From assembly GCA_947644475.1 (NCBI GenBank), contig CANRZQ010000111.1, positions 1 through 8,724 on the forward strand: a stretch of DNA of 8,724 nucleotides, written 5' to 3'. This DNA is from an uncultured Muribaculaceae bacterium. Its GTDB lineage: Bacteria; Bacteroidota; Bacteroidia; Bacteroidales; Muribaculaceae. Made by a program: the position numbers and the translations under genes. Shown piece by piece: positions 1 to 7,893 of the stretch. The notes under the pieces were generated by a model. It was not told the origin of the DNA and made no database searches. It worked only from the letters and a program-made list of their open reading frames with translations. The stretch's first letter is position 1. Each line of letters opens with the position of its first letter.

Positions 1-6
1 GTATCG

Positions 7-75
7 GAGCGGAGGCCGGCCGTAGCGTTCTGCACCACGGTTGGCATAACCGAACGCTCCGGCCGGTCTCCGCTC
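7..75. repeat. Long GC-rich imperfect hairpin (24-base arms)
   Basis: Arm 7-30 is the reverse complement of arm 52-75 at 22 of 24 positions. The central 21-base loop itself holds GGTT/AACC, which can extend the pairing. The hairpin lies 12 bases beyond the stop codon of the decayed minus-strand gene, so it could be that gene's transcription terminator. No T-run follows it on either strand, which argues against a classical intrinsic terminator. The alternative is a palindromic intergenic element of REP or MITE type. The structure is seen directly; its role is inference. Confidence 0.75.
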
Positions 76-86
76 TATATCCGGTA

Positions 87-799
87 TCATAGTATGTATG
101 TCAGCATTACATGTGCGCCGATTTGCTTGCTGTGTACTCTCGGGTATACTGTCCAGCCTCCTCCGGCTCTAATCTCTAAGTCTTCATAACTTGTAGTTCG
201 CCAATAAAAGTCTGCACCGGCGGATAAATACAGTCTTTTCCACAATCTTAGTTTAAGAGTCGCGTCTAAATGATTGAATGTTGAGGTTGACTTGTCGCCT
301 TGTATATTGACCGGTTTCCCCTCGGGAGTCGTCGACCAATCATAATTTTGGTCATATCCTTTCCATGTATAGACTTTATAGTACTGTTTTGCCAAACTTA
401 CAATCAGCCGGTTTTTGAATAAAGAGGCATTGATGCCGGCCTTTATGGAGAAACCGGAGCCCCAGTTATAGTTTCTGTGATAATCCCTGTAAAAATCAGT
501 CAAGATTCCGGCAAGTATCAAGCCATTGGCATGACCGTATCCATCAAATACAAAATCATTGGATGGGGCATATTGAGCCATGACTCCGGCTCCGACAGAT
601 GCCGGGGCCCCAAGTTTGTACGGCACAACGCACGGGAACAAAAGGTCTCGGTTAGGTTCGTGTCGAATCGTTCGCCGCCGCTGCTACGGTCATCCAATAT
701 AAGGTCTGATGTCCGGTATAGCACCTTTCCTATGGCGGCTCCCCCTACGGGAGTGGCTATAATGTCGTTTGTCGATGGATACTCACATTCCATAAACAT
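87..799 (-). pseudogene. Decayed DUF3943-like outer-membrane beta-barrel gene
   Basis: Two minus-strand frames carry pieces of what looks like one protein. From 799 down to about 665 the frame encodes a segment with NDIIATPVGGAAIGKVLY and then LILDDRSSGGERF. I recognise this from memory as resembling the conserved core of DUF3943 proteins of Bacteroidota. The frame then degenerates. A second frame, from about 640 to the stop at 87-89, encodes a C-terminal beta-barrel: alternating hydrophobic and aromatic strands, Tyr/Trp-rich, ending in a strand with LTYIL. In intact relatives, as I recall them, well over 100 residues separate these two parts, so an internal deletion plus frame change is likely. 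The 5' end also seems lost. A stop codon lies immediately before the ATG at 799, and the homologous-looking sequence starts mid-domain with no signal peptide. The product would have been an outer-membrane protein of unknown function. The family name is moderately certain; the broken state is more certain. Confidence 0.62.
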
Positions 800-911
800 T
801 TATTTTTTTAATGCAGGCGATTCACCCTTTGGATTCCAGAATTACCTGTTCAAAAGAGTTTGGCACATTCCACCAATGGAAGATACACAAAAAGTTTTTC
901 ATCTGTCAATC

Positions 912-941
912 TTTATGATTAAAAATTTTGTTGTATTTTTG
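912..941 (+). promoter_or_regulatory. Weak candidate Bacteroidota promoter for the hydrolase
   Basis: TATTTTTG at 934-941 fits the Bacteroidota -7 consensus TAnnTTTG exactly. The expected upstream TTTG is only approximated by TTTA at 912-915, 18 bases before it. A start near 948 would leave about 14 bases before the ATG at 962, or about 40 before the ATGs at 989 and 992. The region is very AT-rich, so a chance match is possible. The rest of 800-961 shows no gene I recognise. Confidence 0.35.
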
Positions 942-961
942 TCAAAATCAAAGTATGTCAT

Positions 962-1978
962 ATGTACAAATTTAATAAGCATCACGATATGATGATAAAT
1001 AGCGTTAGCCGATGTTTTAGTCGGCCAAATCTTGTTGTAAGGTATGTATTGAGTTTTGTGTTGGTGCTCTGCGCCATGCCATTTGCGTTTGGCATAACTT
1101 ATGAAACGCGCGATTACGCTGTGGTAGATGGCGACACGCTGAGAATGGACATATACCATCCAGTCTGCCGGCCCCAGGCACCGGCGCCTGCTGTCATCTT
1201 TGCATTTGGAGGTGGCTTTATGAGCGGAACACGCGATAACAATGAATACCTGCAATATTTCCAATTCCTTAATGATAATGGCATAGCCGTTATATCGGTT
1301 GATTACAGGACAAGTCTGTTGAAACACATCGATGAAAGCATAGTTAGTTTGCCCGAACGCTTTGCCACTGCATTGGTTTATGCCATAAATGATGCGGTAT
1401 CCGATTTTTATCGGGCTACAACGTATGTCTTGGAAAATGCTTCCGAATTAGGAGTGGACGGTAAGAAATTATTTGCATCAGGTTCAAGCGCCGGTGCTAT
1501 TACAGCCCTGCAAGCAGAATATTGGCGGGCAAACGGGTATAATATGGGCGTTACTCTTCCGCAGGATTTTAACTATGCCGGAATTGTAGCGTTTGCCGGT
1601 GCTGTTTTTTGCAATGACGACCTTGTATGGAAGTCGAAGCCTTGTCCGATGATGCTCTTTCATGGAGAAGCTGATAAAAATGTGCCATACTCTATTTTGT
1701 CGGCCGGAGGCATGAGCCTGTGCGGATCTCAATACATAGCAAAGACATTGGCATCGATTGATACGCCATGCGAGTTCTATTCTTTTGAAGGGAAAGACCA
1801 TGTCTTGTCTGTATCGCCCATGCACGATAACCTGTATTCAATTCTTGGCTTTATCCTTCGCGTCTGCGATGGCAAGCAAAACGCATCTGTTAATGCCACC
1901 GAGTTCATACCCGGTGCAGTCAAGGATTACCGGACCGAATTTTCTATTGAAGATTATATCAAGGCCAACATGCAGTGA
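962..1978 (+). CDS. Exported alpha/beta-hydrolase (esterase/lipase-like)
   Basis: A 338-residue alpha/beta-hydrolase, probably an esterase acting outside the inner membrane. The catalytic elements appear in the expected order. An oxyanion-type GGGF (83-86) follows a hydrophobic strand. The nucleophile elbow is G-S-S-A-G (174-178) with Ser176. The likely acid is Asp238 in FHGEAD, and the likely His280 lies in GKDH. This matches acetyl-esterase/BD-FAE-type hydrolases; the substrate cannot be told. A hydrophobic stretch (about 27-43, ending PFAFG) is a signal peptide or membrane anchor. In-frame ATGs at 989 and 992 (Met10, Met11) give a more usual signal-peptide length and leader, so the true start may be one of these. 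The last 30 or so residues lie beyond the catalytic fold. Sampled lines are clearly AT-richer than the downstream pump genes. The gene stands alone and is closed by the terminator at 1998-2041, so it is probably not cotranscribed by design with the pump. Confidence 0.85.
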   Translation: MYKFNKHHDMMINSVSRCFSRPNLVVRYVLSFVLVLCAMPFAFGITYETRDYAVVDGDTLRMDIYHPVCRPQAPAPAVIFAFGGGFMSGTRDNNEYLQYFQFLNDNGIAVISVDYRTSLLKHIDESIVSLPERFATALVYAINDAVSDFYRATTYVLENASELGVDGKKLFASGSSAGAITALQAEYWRANGYNMGVTLPQDFNYAGIVAFAGAVFCNDDLVWKSKPCPMMLFHGEADKNVPYSILSAGGMSLCGSQYIAKTLASIDTPCEFYSFEGKDHVLSVSPMHDNLYSILGFILRVCDGKQNASVNATEFIPGAVKDYRTEFSIEDYIKANMQ

Positions 1979-1997
1979 TACGGCTGTAATAAAAAAA

Positions 1998-2041
1998 GTA
2001 GCCCCGGCTTAAACCAAAAAGGTTAGGCCGGGGTTATTTTA
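1998..2041 (+). terminator. Rho-independent terminator after the hydrolase gene
   Basis: CCCCGGC (2002-2008) pairs with GCCGGGG (2027-2033), and AACC (2012-2015) with GGTT (2021-2024) around an AAAAA loop. A T-rich run follows (2034-2041). An A-run at 1991-1997 precedes the stem, so it could also act on the opposite strand. It lies 20 bases after the hydrolase stop and only 15 bases before the first possible start of the next gene. Confidence 0.88.
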
Positions 2042-2055
2042 TTGTACAACTATTT

Positions 2056-3492
2056 ATGTTCGAGGTAATGAATTTGAGTTTACAACATATATCCGTAGCC
2101 TTTGCCGTGCTCGCCTTCGTGGCGCACCCTTCCCCGGCGCAGGAACGCATTGCCGGCGATGAAATGCCCTCGCGGTGGGCATATGCCGCAGGTTTCGACC
2201 AGACTGTGCCTACCGACGATGCCTGGTGGCATTCTTTCGGCGACTCAATGCTCGATTCGCTGATAGCGATTGGAGTCGACCGCAATTACGACATTGCGAT
2301 GGCGGCGCGCCGCATCGAGATTGCCCGCCAGGGTGTGCGCCAGGCTCAGGCCGCTTATTATCCCTCGCTTACGGCCAATGCCGGATGGACCCGTGCAAGA
2401 ACGTCGGGCGCGGTGGCTTCTCCTGAGGTTGACGCCGCCACCTCGTCATATTTCGGCCTTGGCGTTGATATGAACTGGGAGATTGACCTGTTTGGCAAAA
2501 TCACTGCAAGGACACGGCAGGGCAAAGCCTCGTTCAAGGCTTCACGCGCCCAATATGCAGCCATGATGGTGAGCGTTACATCCAAGATTGCCTCGGCATA
2601 TATGAGGCTGCGCACATTGCAGGGCGAGCGCGCTGTTTTGCAGGAACATATATCGTCGCAGAAGCGTGTGGTGGAAATCACCGAGGCCCGGTTTGAGGCC
2701 GGAATATCATCCATGCTCGACGTGACCCAGGCCAAGACAACCTATCTGTCGACCGAAGCCTCTATTACTACGCTTAATACAGACATTGCCACGACGATAA
2801 ATACTATCGGCGTTCTCACGGGCATGTTCCCCGAGCAGATACATGCAATGCTCGACACACCCCGGGAACTGCCCGATTATCATCAGATAGTGGCTGTTGG
2901 TGTGCCAATGGAGTTGCTTCGCCGACGTCCGGATGTGGTGGAGGCGGAATTTAACCTTGCCGCCGATGCCGCAGCCCTTGGCATTGCCAAAAAAGATTTT
3001 CTGCCAACCCTGTCTATTGCCGGGTCAATTGGCACACAGGCTCATAGGGCCGGCGACTTGTTTTCCGACCGGTCGTTTACCTATTCAATCGCCCCGACAT
3101 TGTCGTGGACTGTTTTCGATGGCTTGGCCCGCAAGGCGGCTGTGGTGTCGGCCCGCGAGCAAATGCAGGCCGGAATCGACAATTATAACCTTACATTGCT
3201 CACCGCCGTGCAGGAAGTTGACAATGCCATGGCGCAATATGTCAATGCCTTGCATTATATCGACCTGGTGGAACAAGTCGTTGAGCAGGCGCAGAAATCG
3301 TTTGAGCTGTCAATCGACCTTTACAAGAAAGGCCTCTCATCGTTTATCAACGTGTCTGATGCGCAGATAGCCCGCCTGCAATATGCCGACGAACTTGTAA
3401 ACGCTCGTGGCGCGGCCCTGTCGGCTCTCGTCGGCCTTTACCAGGCTTTGGGCGGAGGCTGGAGCATTGATCAAATATCTGAAAATAAATAA
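2056..3492 (+). CDS. RND-pump outer-membrane factor, TolC/NodT family
   Basis: The outer-membrane channel of a tripartite efflux pump; trimers would form the exit duct through the periplasm and outer membrane. It has 478 residues, a normal length for the family. The N-terminus holds a signal peptide (hydrophobic 12-23, likely cleavage after PSPA near residue 28). Two outer-membrane-efflux repeats follow, roughly 64-265 and 285-465. Family signatures are WEIDLFGK (141-148) between barrel and helices and LLRRRPDV (287-294) opening the second repeat. Long Ala/Gln-rich helices fit the coiled-coil tunnel. Many NodT-type factors carry a lipobox cysteine; none is visible near this cleavage site, so it is probably not a lipoprotein. 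The start is uncertain. ATG 2056 and ATG 2068 are in frame, and GAGG at 2062-2065 is too close to 2068 to be a good ribosome site. The gene is first in a three-gene operon, 2 bases before the adaptor. No promoter is evident between the terminator and the start. Confidence 0.93.
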   Translation: MFEVMNLSLQHISVAFAVLAFVAHPSPAQERIAGDEMPSRWAYAAGFDQTVPTDDAWWHSFGDSMLDSLIAIGVDRNYDIAMAARRIEIARQGVRQAQAAYYPSLTANAGWTRARTSGAVASPEVDAATSSYFGLGVDMNWEIDLFGKITARTRQGKASFKASRAQYAAMMVSVTSKIASAYMRLRTLQGERAVLQEHISSQKRVVEITEARFEAGISSMLDVTQAKTTYLSTEASITTLNTDIATTINTIGVLTGMFPEQIHAMLDTPRELPDYHQIVAVGVPMELLRRRPDVVEAEFNLAADAAALGIAKKDFLPTLSIAGSIGTQAHRAGDLFSDRSFTYSIAPTLSWTVFDGLARKAAVVSAREQMQAGIDNYNLTLLTAVQEVDNAMAQYVNALHYIDLVEQVVEQAQKSFELSIDLYKKGLSSFINVSDAQIARLQYADELVNARGAALSALVGLYQALGGGWSIDQISENK

Positions 3493-3494
3493 AT

Positions 3495-4619
3495 ATGAAA
3501 GCAAGATATATGTTATTCCTTTCGGCCGGGACAATGCTCGCGCTCGCCGGATGCAGCAACAAGGGTAAAGATAATAAATCGCAGGCCGGCGCGCCTGAGA
3601 AAGTCGAGGTGGCCGAAGTAGTGGCGGATTCTGTCGTGATACATAAGAAATATCCTGCCACACTGCGGGCTGCCGATATGGTGGATTTGATGGCGAGGGT
3701 CAACGGCGCGTTGCTTACGCAGAATTTCAATCCCGGCGACAAGGTAAAGAAAGGACAGGTCCTTTTCACAATAGAAGACACCCGCTACCGCGATGCCGTG
3801 GCTCAGGCCGAGTCGCAACTTGCCACGGCAAAGAGCACCTATGAATATGCCTCAAAGAATTATGCTGCACTCAATAAGGCTCTTGAAAGTGATGCTGTGG
3901 CCCAGATTCAAGTGCTCGATGCCAAGAGCGCCATGGAGCAGGCCCGGGCCTCGGTTGTGAATTCCACGGCTGCGTTGCAGTCGGCACGCACAACTTTGGG
4001 CTACTGCACGGTGCGTGCTCCCTTCGACGGAGAGATGTCGGTTGGCACCTACTCCGAGGGGGCCTATATAGCCGGAGAAGGCGCGGCTCAGAAACTTGCC
4101 ACAATCTTCGACAATTCCGTGCTCAATGCCGAATTTTATATCGACGATGCGTCGTACTTGCGCTCTTTTACCAATGAGAACGGACGGTCGAAGATAAACT
4201 ACGACTCGGTGCCGATGTCGTTTGACGAAAAACTGCCTCACAATTATTACGGAAAACTGGTGTACATAGCCCCTGATGTGGATACGTCTACCGGAACGCT
4301 TCATGTGCGGGCCAAGGTGAAAAACCCTTACGGCGAACTGCGCGACGGAATGTACACCACTATCTCTCTTCCGATGAAACTTGATCCTAACGCCATTCTC
4401 GTCAAGGATGCTTCAATCTCTACCGACCAGCTCGGTAAATTTGTATATGTTGTCAACGACTCAAACCGCGTGGTATATACACCTATAAAGACCGGGGCCA
4501 TGGCCAATGACTCGATGCGTGTCGTGACAAGCGGATTGAGCCGCGGCGACCGTTATGTCACGCGGGCGCTTCTGAAAGTGCGTCCCGGTATGGAAATCAA
4601 ACCCGTTTTAACTGAATAG
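3495..4619 (+). CDS. RND-pump periplasmic adaptor lipoprotein (membrane-fusion protein)
   Basis: The adaptor linking the RND transporter to the outer-membrane channel. It has 374 residues, typical of AcrA/MexA-like proteins. A type II signal peptide ends in the lipobox LAGC, with Cys20 the predicted lipidated residue, so it should be membrane-anchored and face the periplasm. The domain order is canonical. The first lipoyl half lies at about 60-95 (NPGDKVKKGQVLFTIED region) and an alpha-helical hairpin at about 96-168, rich in Ala, Gln and Ser. The second lipoyl half opens with TVRAPFDG (172-179). A beta-barrel follows at about 209-292 (STGTLHVRAKV region), then a membrane-proximal domain from about 295 to the end. 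It sits 2 bases after the outer-membrane factor and 2 bases before the transporter, which indicates a single transcript and linked translation. No defects are seen. The exported substrate is not predictable from the adaptor. Confidence 0.95.
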   Translation: MKARYMLFLSAGTMLALAGCSNKGKDNKSQAGAPEKVEVAEVVADSVVIHKKYPATLRAADMVDLMARVNGALLTQNFNPGDKVKKGQVLFTIEDTRYRDAVAQAESQLATAKSTYEYASKNYAALNKALESDAVAQIQVLDAKSAMEQARASVVNSTAALQSARTTLGYCTVRAPFDGEMSVGTYSEGAYIAGEGAAQKLATIFDNSVLNAEFYIDDASYLRSFTNENGRSKINYDSVPMSFDEKLPHNYYGKLVYIAPDVDTSTGTLHVRAKVKNPYGELRDGMYTTISLPMKLDPNAILVKDASISTDQLGKFVYVVNDSNRVVYTPIKTGAMANDSMRVVTSGLSRGDRYVTRALLKVRPGMEIKPVLTE

Positions 4620-4621
4620 CC

Positions 4622-7600
4622 ATGTTCTCGCGTTTTTTCATCGACCGGCCTATTTTCTCGCTTGTCATCGCCGTAATGATGGTGCTGGCCGGGCTTCTTA
4701 CGGTAAAGACCCTTCCGGTGGCGCAGTTTCCCGACATAACGCCCCCTACGGTTATGGTCATGGCGTCTTATCCCGGAGCGGATGCACAGACGGTGGCCTC
4801 GACTGTCGGCGTGCCCATCGAGGAGCAGGTAAATGGGATAGAGGGCATGATGTATATGAGTTCGAGTTCGAGTTCCGACGGCTCTTATAACCTTACCATT
4901 ACTTTTGAAAACGGCACCGACCAGGACATGGCCGCCGTGAAGGTGCAGAACCGCATCTCGCTTGCCGACGCCCAGTTGCCAAACGCTGTGAAGCAGCAAG
5001 GCGTCTCGGTGTTCTCGTCGTCGAGCAACACGGTGCTGTTCCTCTCTCTCGAAGGCGATTCGGCCTACAATTATGATGCGCTTTATCTCACCAATTATGC
5101 CAACCTTAATCTCGTCGACGAACTCAAACGTCTCGATGGAGTAGGGGAGGTGAATGCCTTCGGGGGCGGCAATTACAGCATGCGCGTATGGCTCGACCCC
5201 GACAAGATGCGCGTGCGGCAGATTACCCCGGCAGAGGTGGCCGCCGCGATACAGAGCCAGAACATGGAGGTGTCGGCCGGCGATGTCGGCGCGCCGCCGT
5301 TGCAGAGCAAGGAGGCGTTCCAGTTCACGCTCACCTCGCAGGGCCGCTTGCAGACCCCGGAGGAGTTTGCCGGCATAGTGCTCCGCACCGACCCCGACGG
5401 CTCGCTCCTGCGTCTGGGCGACGTGGCGCGTGTCGACCTTGGAAGCGAGTCGTATGGAAATGTGGCGAGGGTAAACGGAAAACAGGCCGCGCTCCTTGGC
5501 GTAAATCAGCTCGCCGGAGCCAACGCTCTTAAAGTGGCCAAAGAGGTCACGGCAAAAATGGACGAACTGTCGCAATACTTTCCCGAAGGTGTCCACTATT
5601 CCGTGATTATGAATCAGACAGATTTCGTGAGTTCGTCAATCGACGAATTGCTTGTCACATTTGTTGAGACAACACTCATCGTCATGGTGGTGATTCTGCT
5701 CTTCCTGCAAAACTGGCGGGCGGTGATAATACCGATGATTACCATTCCGGTGTCGTTGATAGCCACGTTTGCGGTAATGAAATTGATGGGCTTTACCCTC
5801 AATACTCTTACGCTGTTCGGCCTCGTGCTCGCAATAGCCATTGTGGTCGACGATGCGATAGTGGTGGTGGAGGATTGCTCCCGTCTTGTCGATCAGGGAA
5901 AACTCACGCCAAGGCAGTCGGCCGAGAAAGCGATGGTCGAGTTGCAAGGTCCGGTTGTAGGCGAGGTGCTCGTGCTGTTGTCGGTATTCATCCCCACGGC
6001 ATTTGTGAGCGGAATCACAGGCGAACTCTATAAACAGTTTGCATTGACAATAGCCGTCTCGACAGCCTTCTCCGGACTGAGCGCCCTTACGCTCACCCCG
6101 TCGTTGTGCGCCCTGTTCCTGCGCCGCTCCAATCCCGCCAAGACGCAGAATGTAATCTACCGGGCATTCAACAAAGGCTATGGAGCCACCTTGAATGTTT
6201 ACCTTAAAGTGGTGGGCACATTCTTGCGCCGGCCATGGGTTGCGATAGCCGTATACTTCATCCTTACCGGAGCGGCTTTCTACGGCTTTCTGAAAATGCC
6301 GTCGTCGTATATTCCTCAGGAAGACATGGGCTATTTCCTCGGCTCGGTGCAACTGCCCACCGGGGCGTCGCTCGAACGCACAGACAAGATAATGAACGAT
6401 GTGTCGGCCCGTATGCTCGATATTCCGGAAGTAAAGGATGTAATTACCATTTCCGGAACGTCATTCATGGGCGGCGGAGCCGGGTCGAACCTTGGCTCTG
6501 TCATAGCCGTTCTCAAGCCCTGGCGCGAGCGCAAGGGCAAGGATGCCGGCGTGAATGATGTTATCGAACGCTTCGAGGGCTCGTGCGCCGACATAGAAGA
6601 GGCCATTATCTTTGGCCTCAACCCTCCGGCTATTCCCGGAGTGGGCCTGACATCAGGCTTGCAGATGCAGATACTTGACATCAACAACAAAGGCGCGGAA
6701 GAGATGGCCTCCGCCATTGCGGCAATAAAGGATGCCGCAGAAAAAGACCCCCGGCTTGCCTCCGTAACCTCTCTCTACGAAAGCGGAGTGCCACAGTACA
6801 GGCTCGATATCGACCGCGATAAGGTGAAGATGATGGGACTGCGTCTTGAAGACATCAACTCAACCCTGTCGGCCTATATGGGCGGAAACTATGTAAACGA
6901 CTTTACCGATTTCGGCCGCATGTATCAGGTAAATATCGCGGCAGATGCCGATGCACGCGCCAGCGTCGACGATATAGGAGCCCTTACGGTTAAGAACGCC
7001 ACAGGGGGTATGGTCCCATTCTCGTCATTTGTAAAAATAGTTCCCACAATGGGACAGTCGACAGTAAGCCGGTATAATATGTACGAGACTGCCTCAATCA
7101 CAGGCACACCGGCTCATGGCGTAAGTTCGTCCGATGGAATTAAGGCCATGGAGGAAATCATCAGAAAAGCCGTCGGAAACAGCTACTCATATGCCTGGAC
7201 CGGAGAGGCCTATCAGGAGACACAAGGAGGCACCACGATAACATTCGTGTTGATATTTGCCGTAATCGTCACCCTGCTCGTGCTTGCCGCCCAATACGAA
7301 AGCCTCACCGACCCTGTTGCCGTAATTATTTCCATGCCCACAGCGATACTCGGTACCGTGATAGGATGCTTATTCATGGGGCAAAGCATCGATATATACA
7401 CCCAGATAGGCATAATCCTGCTGCTCGGCCTGTCGGCAAAAAACGCCATCCTTATTGTAGAGTACGCCATCGACTATCGCAAGGCCGGCATGGACGTGCG
7501 CAAGGCAGCCCTGTCAGCCGGAGAAGTAAGATTCCGCCCCATCATGATGACCGCGCTCGCATTCGTGTTCGGCGTCATGCCCATGCTGTTTGCCACAGGG

Positions 7601-7813
7601 GCAGGTGCGGCAAGCCGCATATCGCTTGGCACAGCCGTAGTGTTCGGCATGTTTGTCAACGCCATTGTCGGCACCCTTTTCGTCCCCAACTTCTGGGAAC
7701 TCCTCCATCGCTTTGGAGAGAAACACTTCAACGGCTTCTTCCATGGAGATCCGGGCAACGCCGCTCCGTCGGCAAATACATCCGGGAGCGAAAATGAATC
7801 GGCAGGAGTATAA
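4622..7813 (+). CDS. RND multidrug-type efflux transporter, HAE1 (AcrB-like) family
   Basis: The inner-membrane proton-driven pump of the tripartite system; as a trimer it would move substrates from the periplasm or outer leaflet into the channel. It has 1063 residues, normal for AcrB/MexB-like proteins. TM1 lies near 10-28, directly after MFSRFFIDRP. The first porter loop runs from about 30 to 335, TM2-6 and TM7 from about 345 to 560, the second porter loop from about 561 to 870, and TM8-12 from about 872 to 1030. Proton-relay residues are present: Asp410 and Asp411 in VVDDAIVVVED (TM4) and Lys940 in GLSAKNAILIVEYA (TM10), with Arg972 in RFRPIMM. These match AcrB D407/D408/K940/R971 by motif. 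The C-terminal 25 or so residues are a Ser/Gly/Asn-rich cytoplasmic tail. It is the last gene of the operon, with no terminator visible before the ssrA promoter. Drug or bile-salt efflux is a family-level inference; the substrate is unknown. Confidence 0.96.
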   Translation: MFSRFFIDRPIFSLVIAVMMVLAGLLTVKTLPVAQFPDITPPTVMVMASYPGADAQTVASTVGVPIEEQVNGIEGMMYMSSSSSSDGSYNLTITFENGTDQDMAAVKVQNRISLADAQLPNAVKQQGVSVFSSSSNTVLFLSLEGDSAYNYDALYLTNYANLNLVDELKRLDGVGEVNAFGGGNYSMRVWLDPDKMRVRQITPAEVAAAIQSQNMEVSAGDVGAPPLQSKEAFQFTLTSQGRLQTPEEFAGIVLRTDPDGSLLRLGDVARVDLGSESYGNVARVNGKQAALLGVNQLAGANALKVAKEVTAKMDELSQYFPEGVHYSVIMNQTDFVSSSIDELLVTFVETTLIVMVVILLFLQNWRAVIIPMITIPVSLIATFAVMKLMGFTLNTLTLFGLVLAIAIVVDDAIVVVEDCSRLVDQGKLTPRQSAEKAMVELQGPVVGEVLVLLSVFIPTAFVSGITGELYKQFALTIAVSTAFSGLSALTLTPSLCALFLRRSNPAKTQNVIYRAFNKGYGATLNVYLKVVGTFLRRPWVAIAVYFILTGAAFYGFLKMPSSYIPQEDMGYFLGSVQLPTGASLERTDKIMNDVSARMLDIPEVKDVITISGTSFMGGGAGSNLGSVIAVLKPWRERKGKDAGVNDVIERFEGSCADIEEAIIFGLNPPAIPGVGLTSGLQMQILDINNKGAEEMASAIAAIKDAAEKDPRLASVTSLYESGVPQYRLDIDRDKVKMMGLRLEDINSTLSAYMGGNYVNDFTDFGRMYQVNIAADADARASVDDIGALTVKNATGGMVPFSSFVKIVPTMGQSTVSRYNMYETASITGTPAHGVSSSDGIKAMEEIIRKAVGNSYSYAWTGEAYQETQGGTTITFVLIFAVIVTLLVLAAQYESLTDPVAVIISMPTAILGTVIGCLFMGQSIDIYTQIGIILLLGLSAKNAILIVEYAIDYRKAGMDVRKAALSAGEVRFRPIMMTALAFVFGVMPMLFATGAGAASRISLGTAVVFGMFVNAIVGTLFVPNFWELLHRFGEKHFNGFFHGDPGNAAPSANTSGSENESAGV

Positions 7814-7846
7814 AATCAAAGAAATAAGTTAAATAAAGTTAAAATA

Positions 7847-7878
7847 TTTGTGCATATAAAATTTCAGCCGTAAATTTG
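7847..7878 (+). promoter_or_regulatory. Bacteroidota sigma-ABfr-type promoter of ssrA
   Basis: TTTG at 7847-7850 and TAAATTTG at 7871-7878 are separated by 20 bases. This fits the Bacteroidota consensus of TTTG at -33 and TAnnTTTG at -7. Transcription would begin around 7884-7888, a few bases before the mature tmRNA 5' end at 7894, leaving a short leader for RNase P to remove. The surrounding 60 bases are strongly AT-rich, as expected for a highly expressed stable RNA. Confidence 0.85.
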
Positions 7879-7893
7879 CAATCCTTATATATC

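Noticed and set aside
477..992. Plus-strand 171-residue open frame
   Set aside because: It is antisense to the decayed outer-membrane gene over most of its length and overlaps the hydrolase start. Its composition is not protein-like and no motif was recognised.
4553..5596. A 347-residue open frame on the minus strand opposite the adaptor end and transporter start
   Set aside because: It lies wholly opposite two strongly supported genes. The product is rich in His/Arg with no family resemblance, as expected for an antisense shadow of GC-rich coding DNA.
5636..6352. Minus-strand open frame inside the transporter gene
   Set aside because: It is a shadow frame opposite transmembrane-coding sequence, rich in His, Arg and Gln, with no supporting context.
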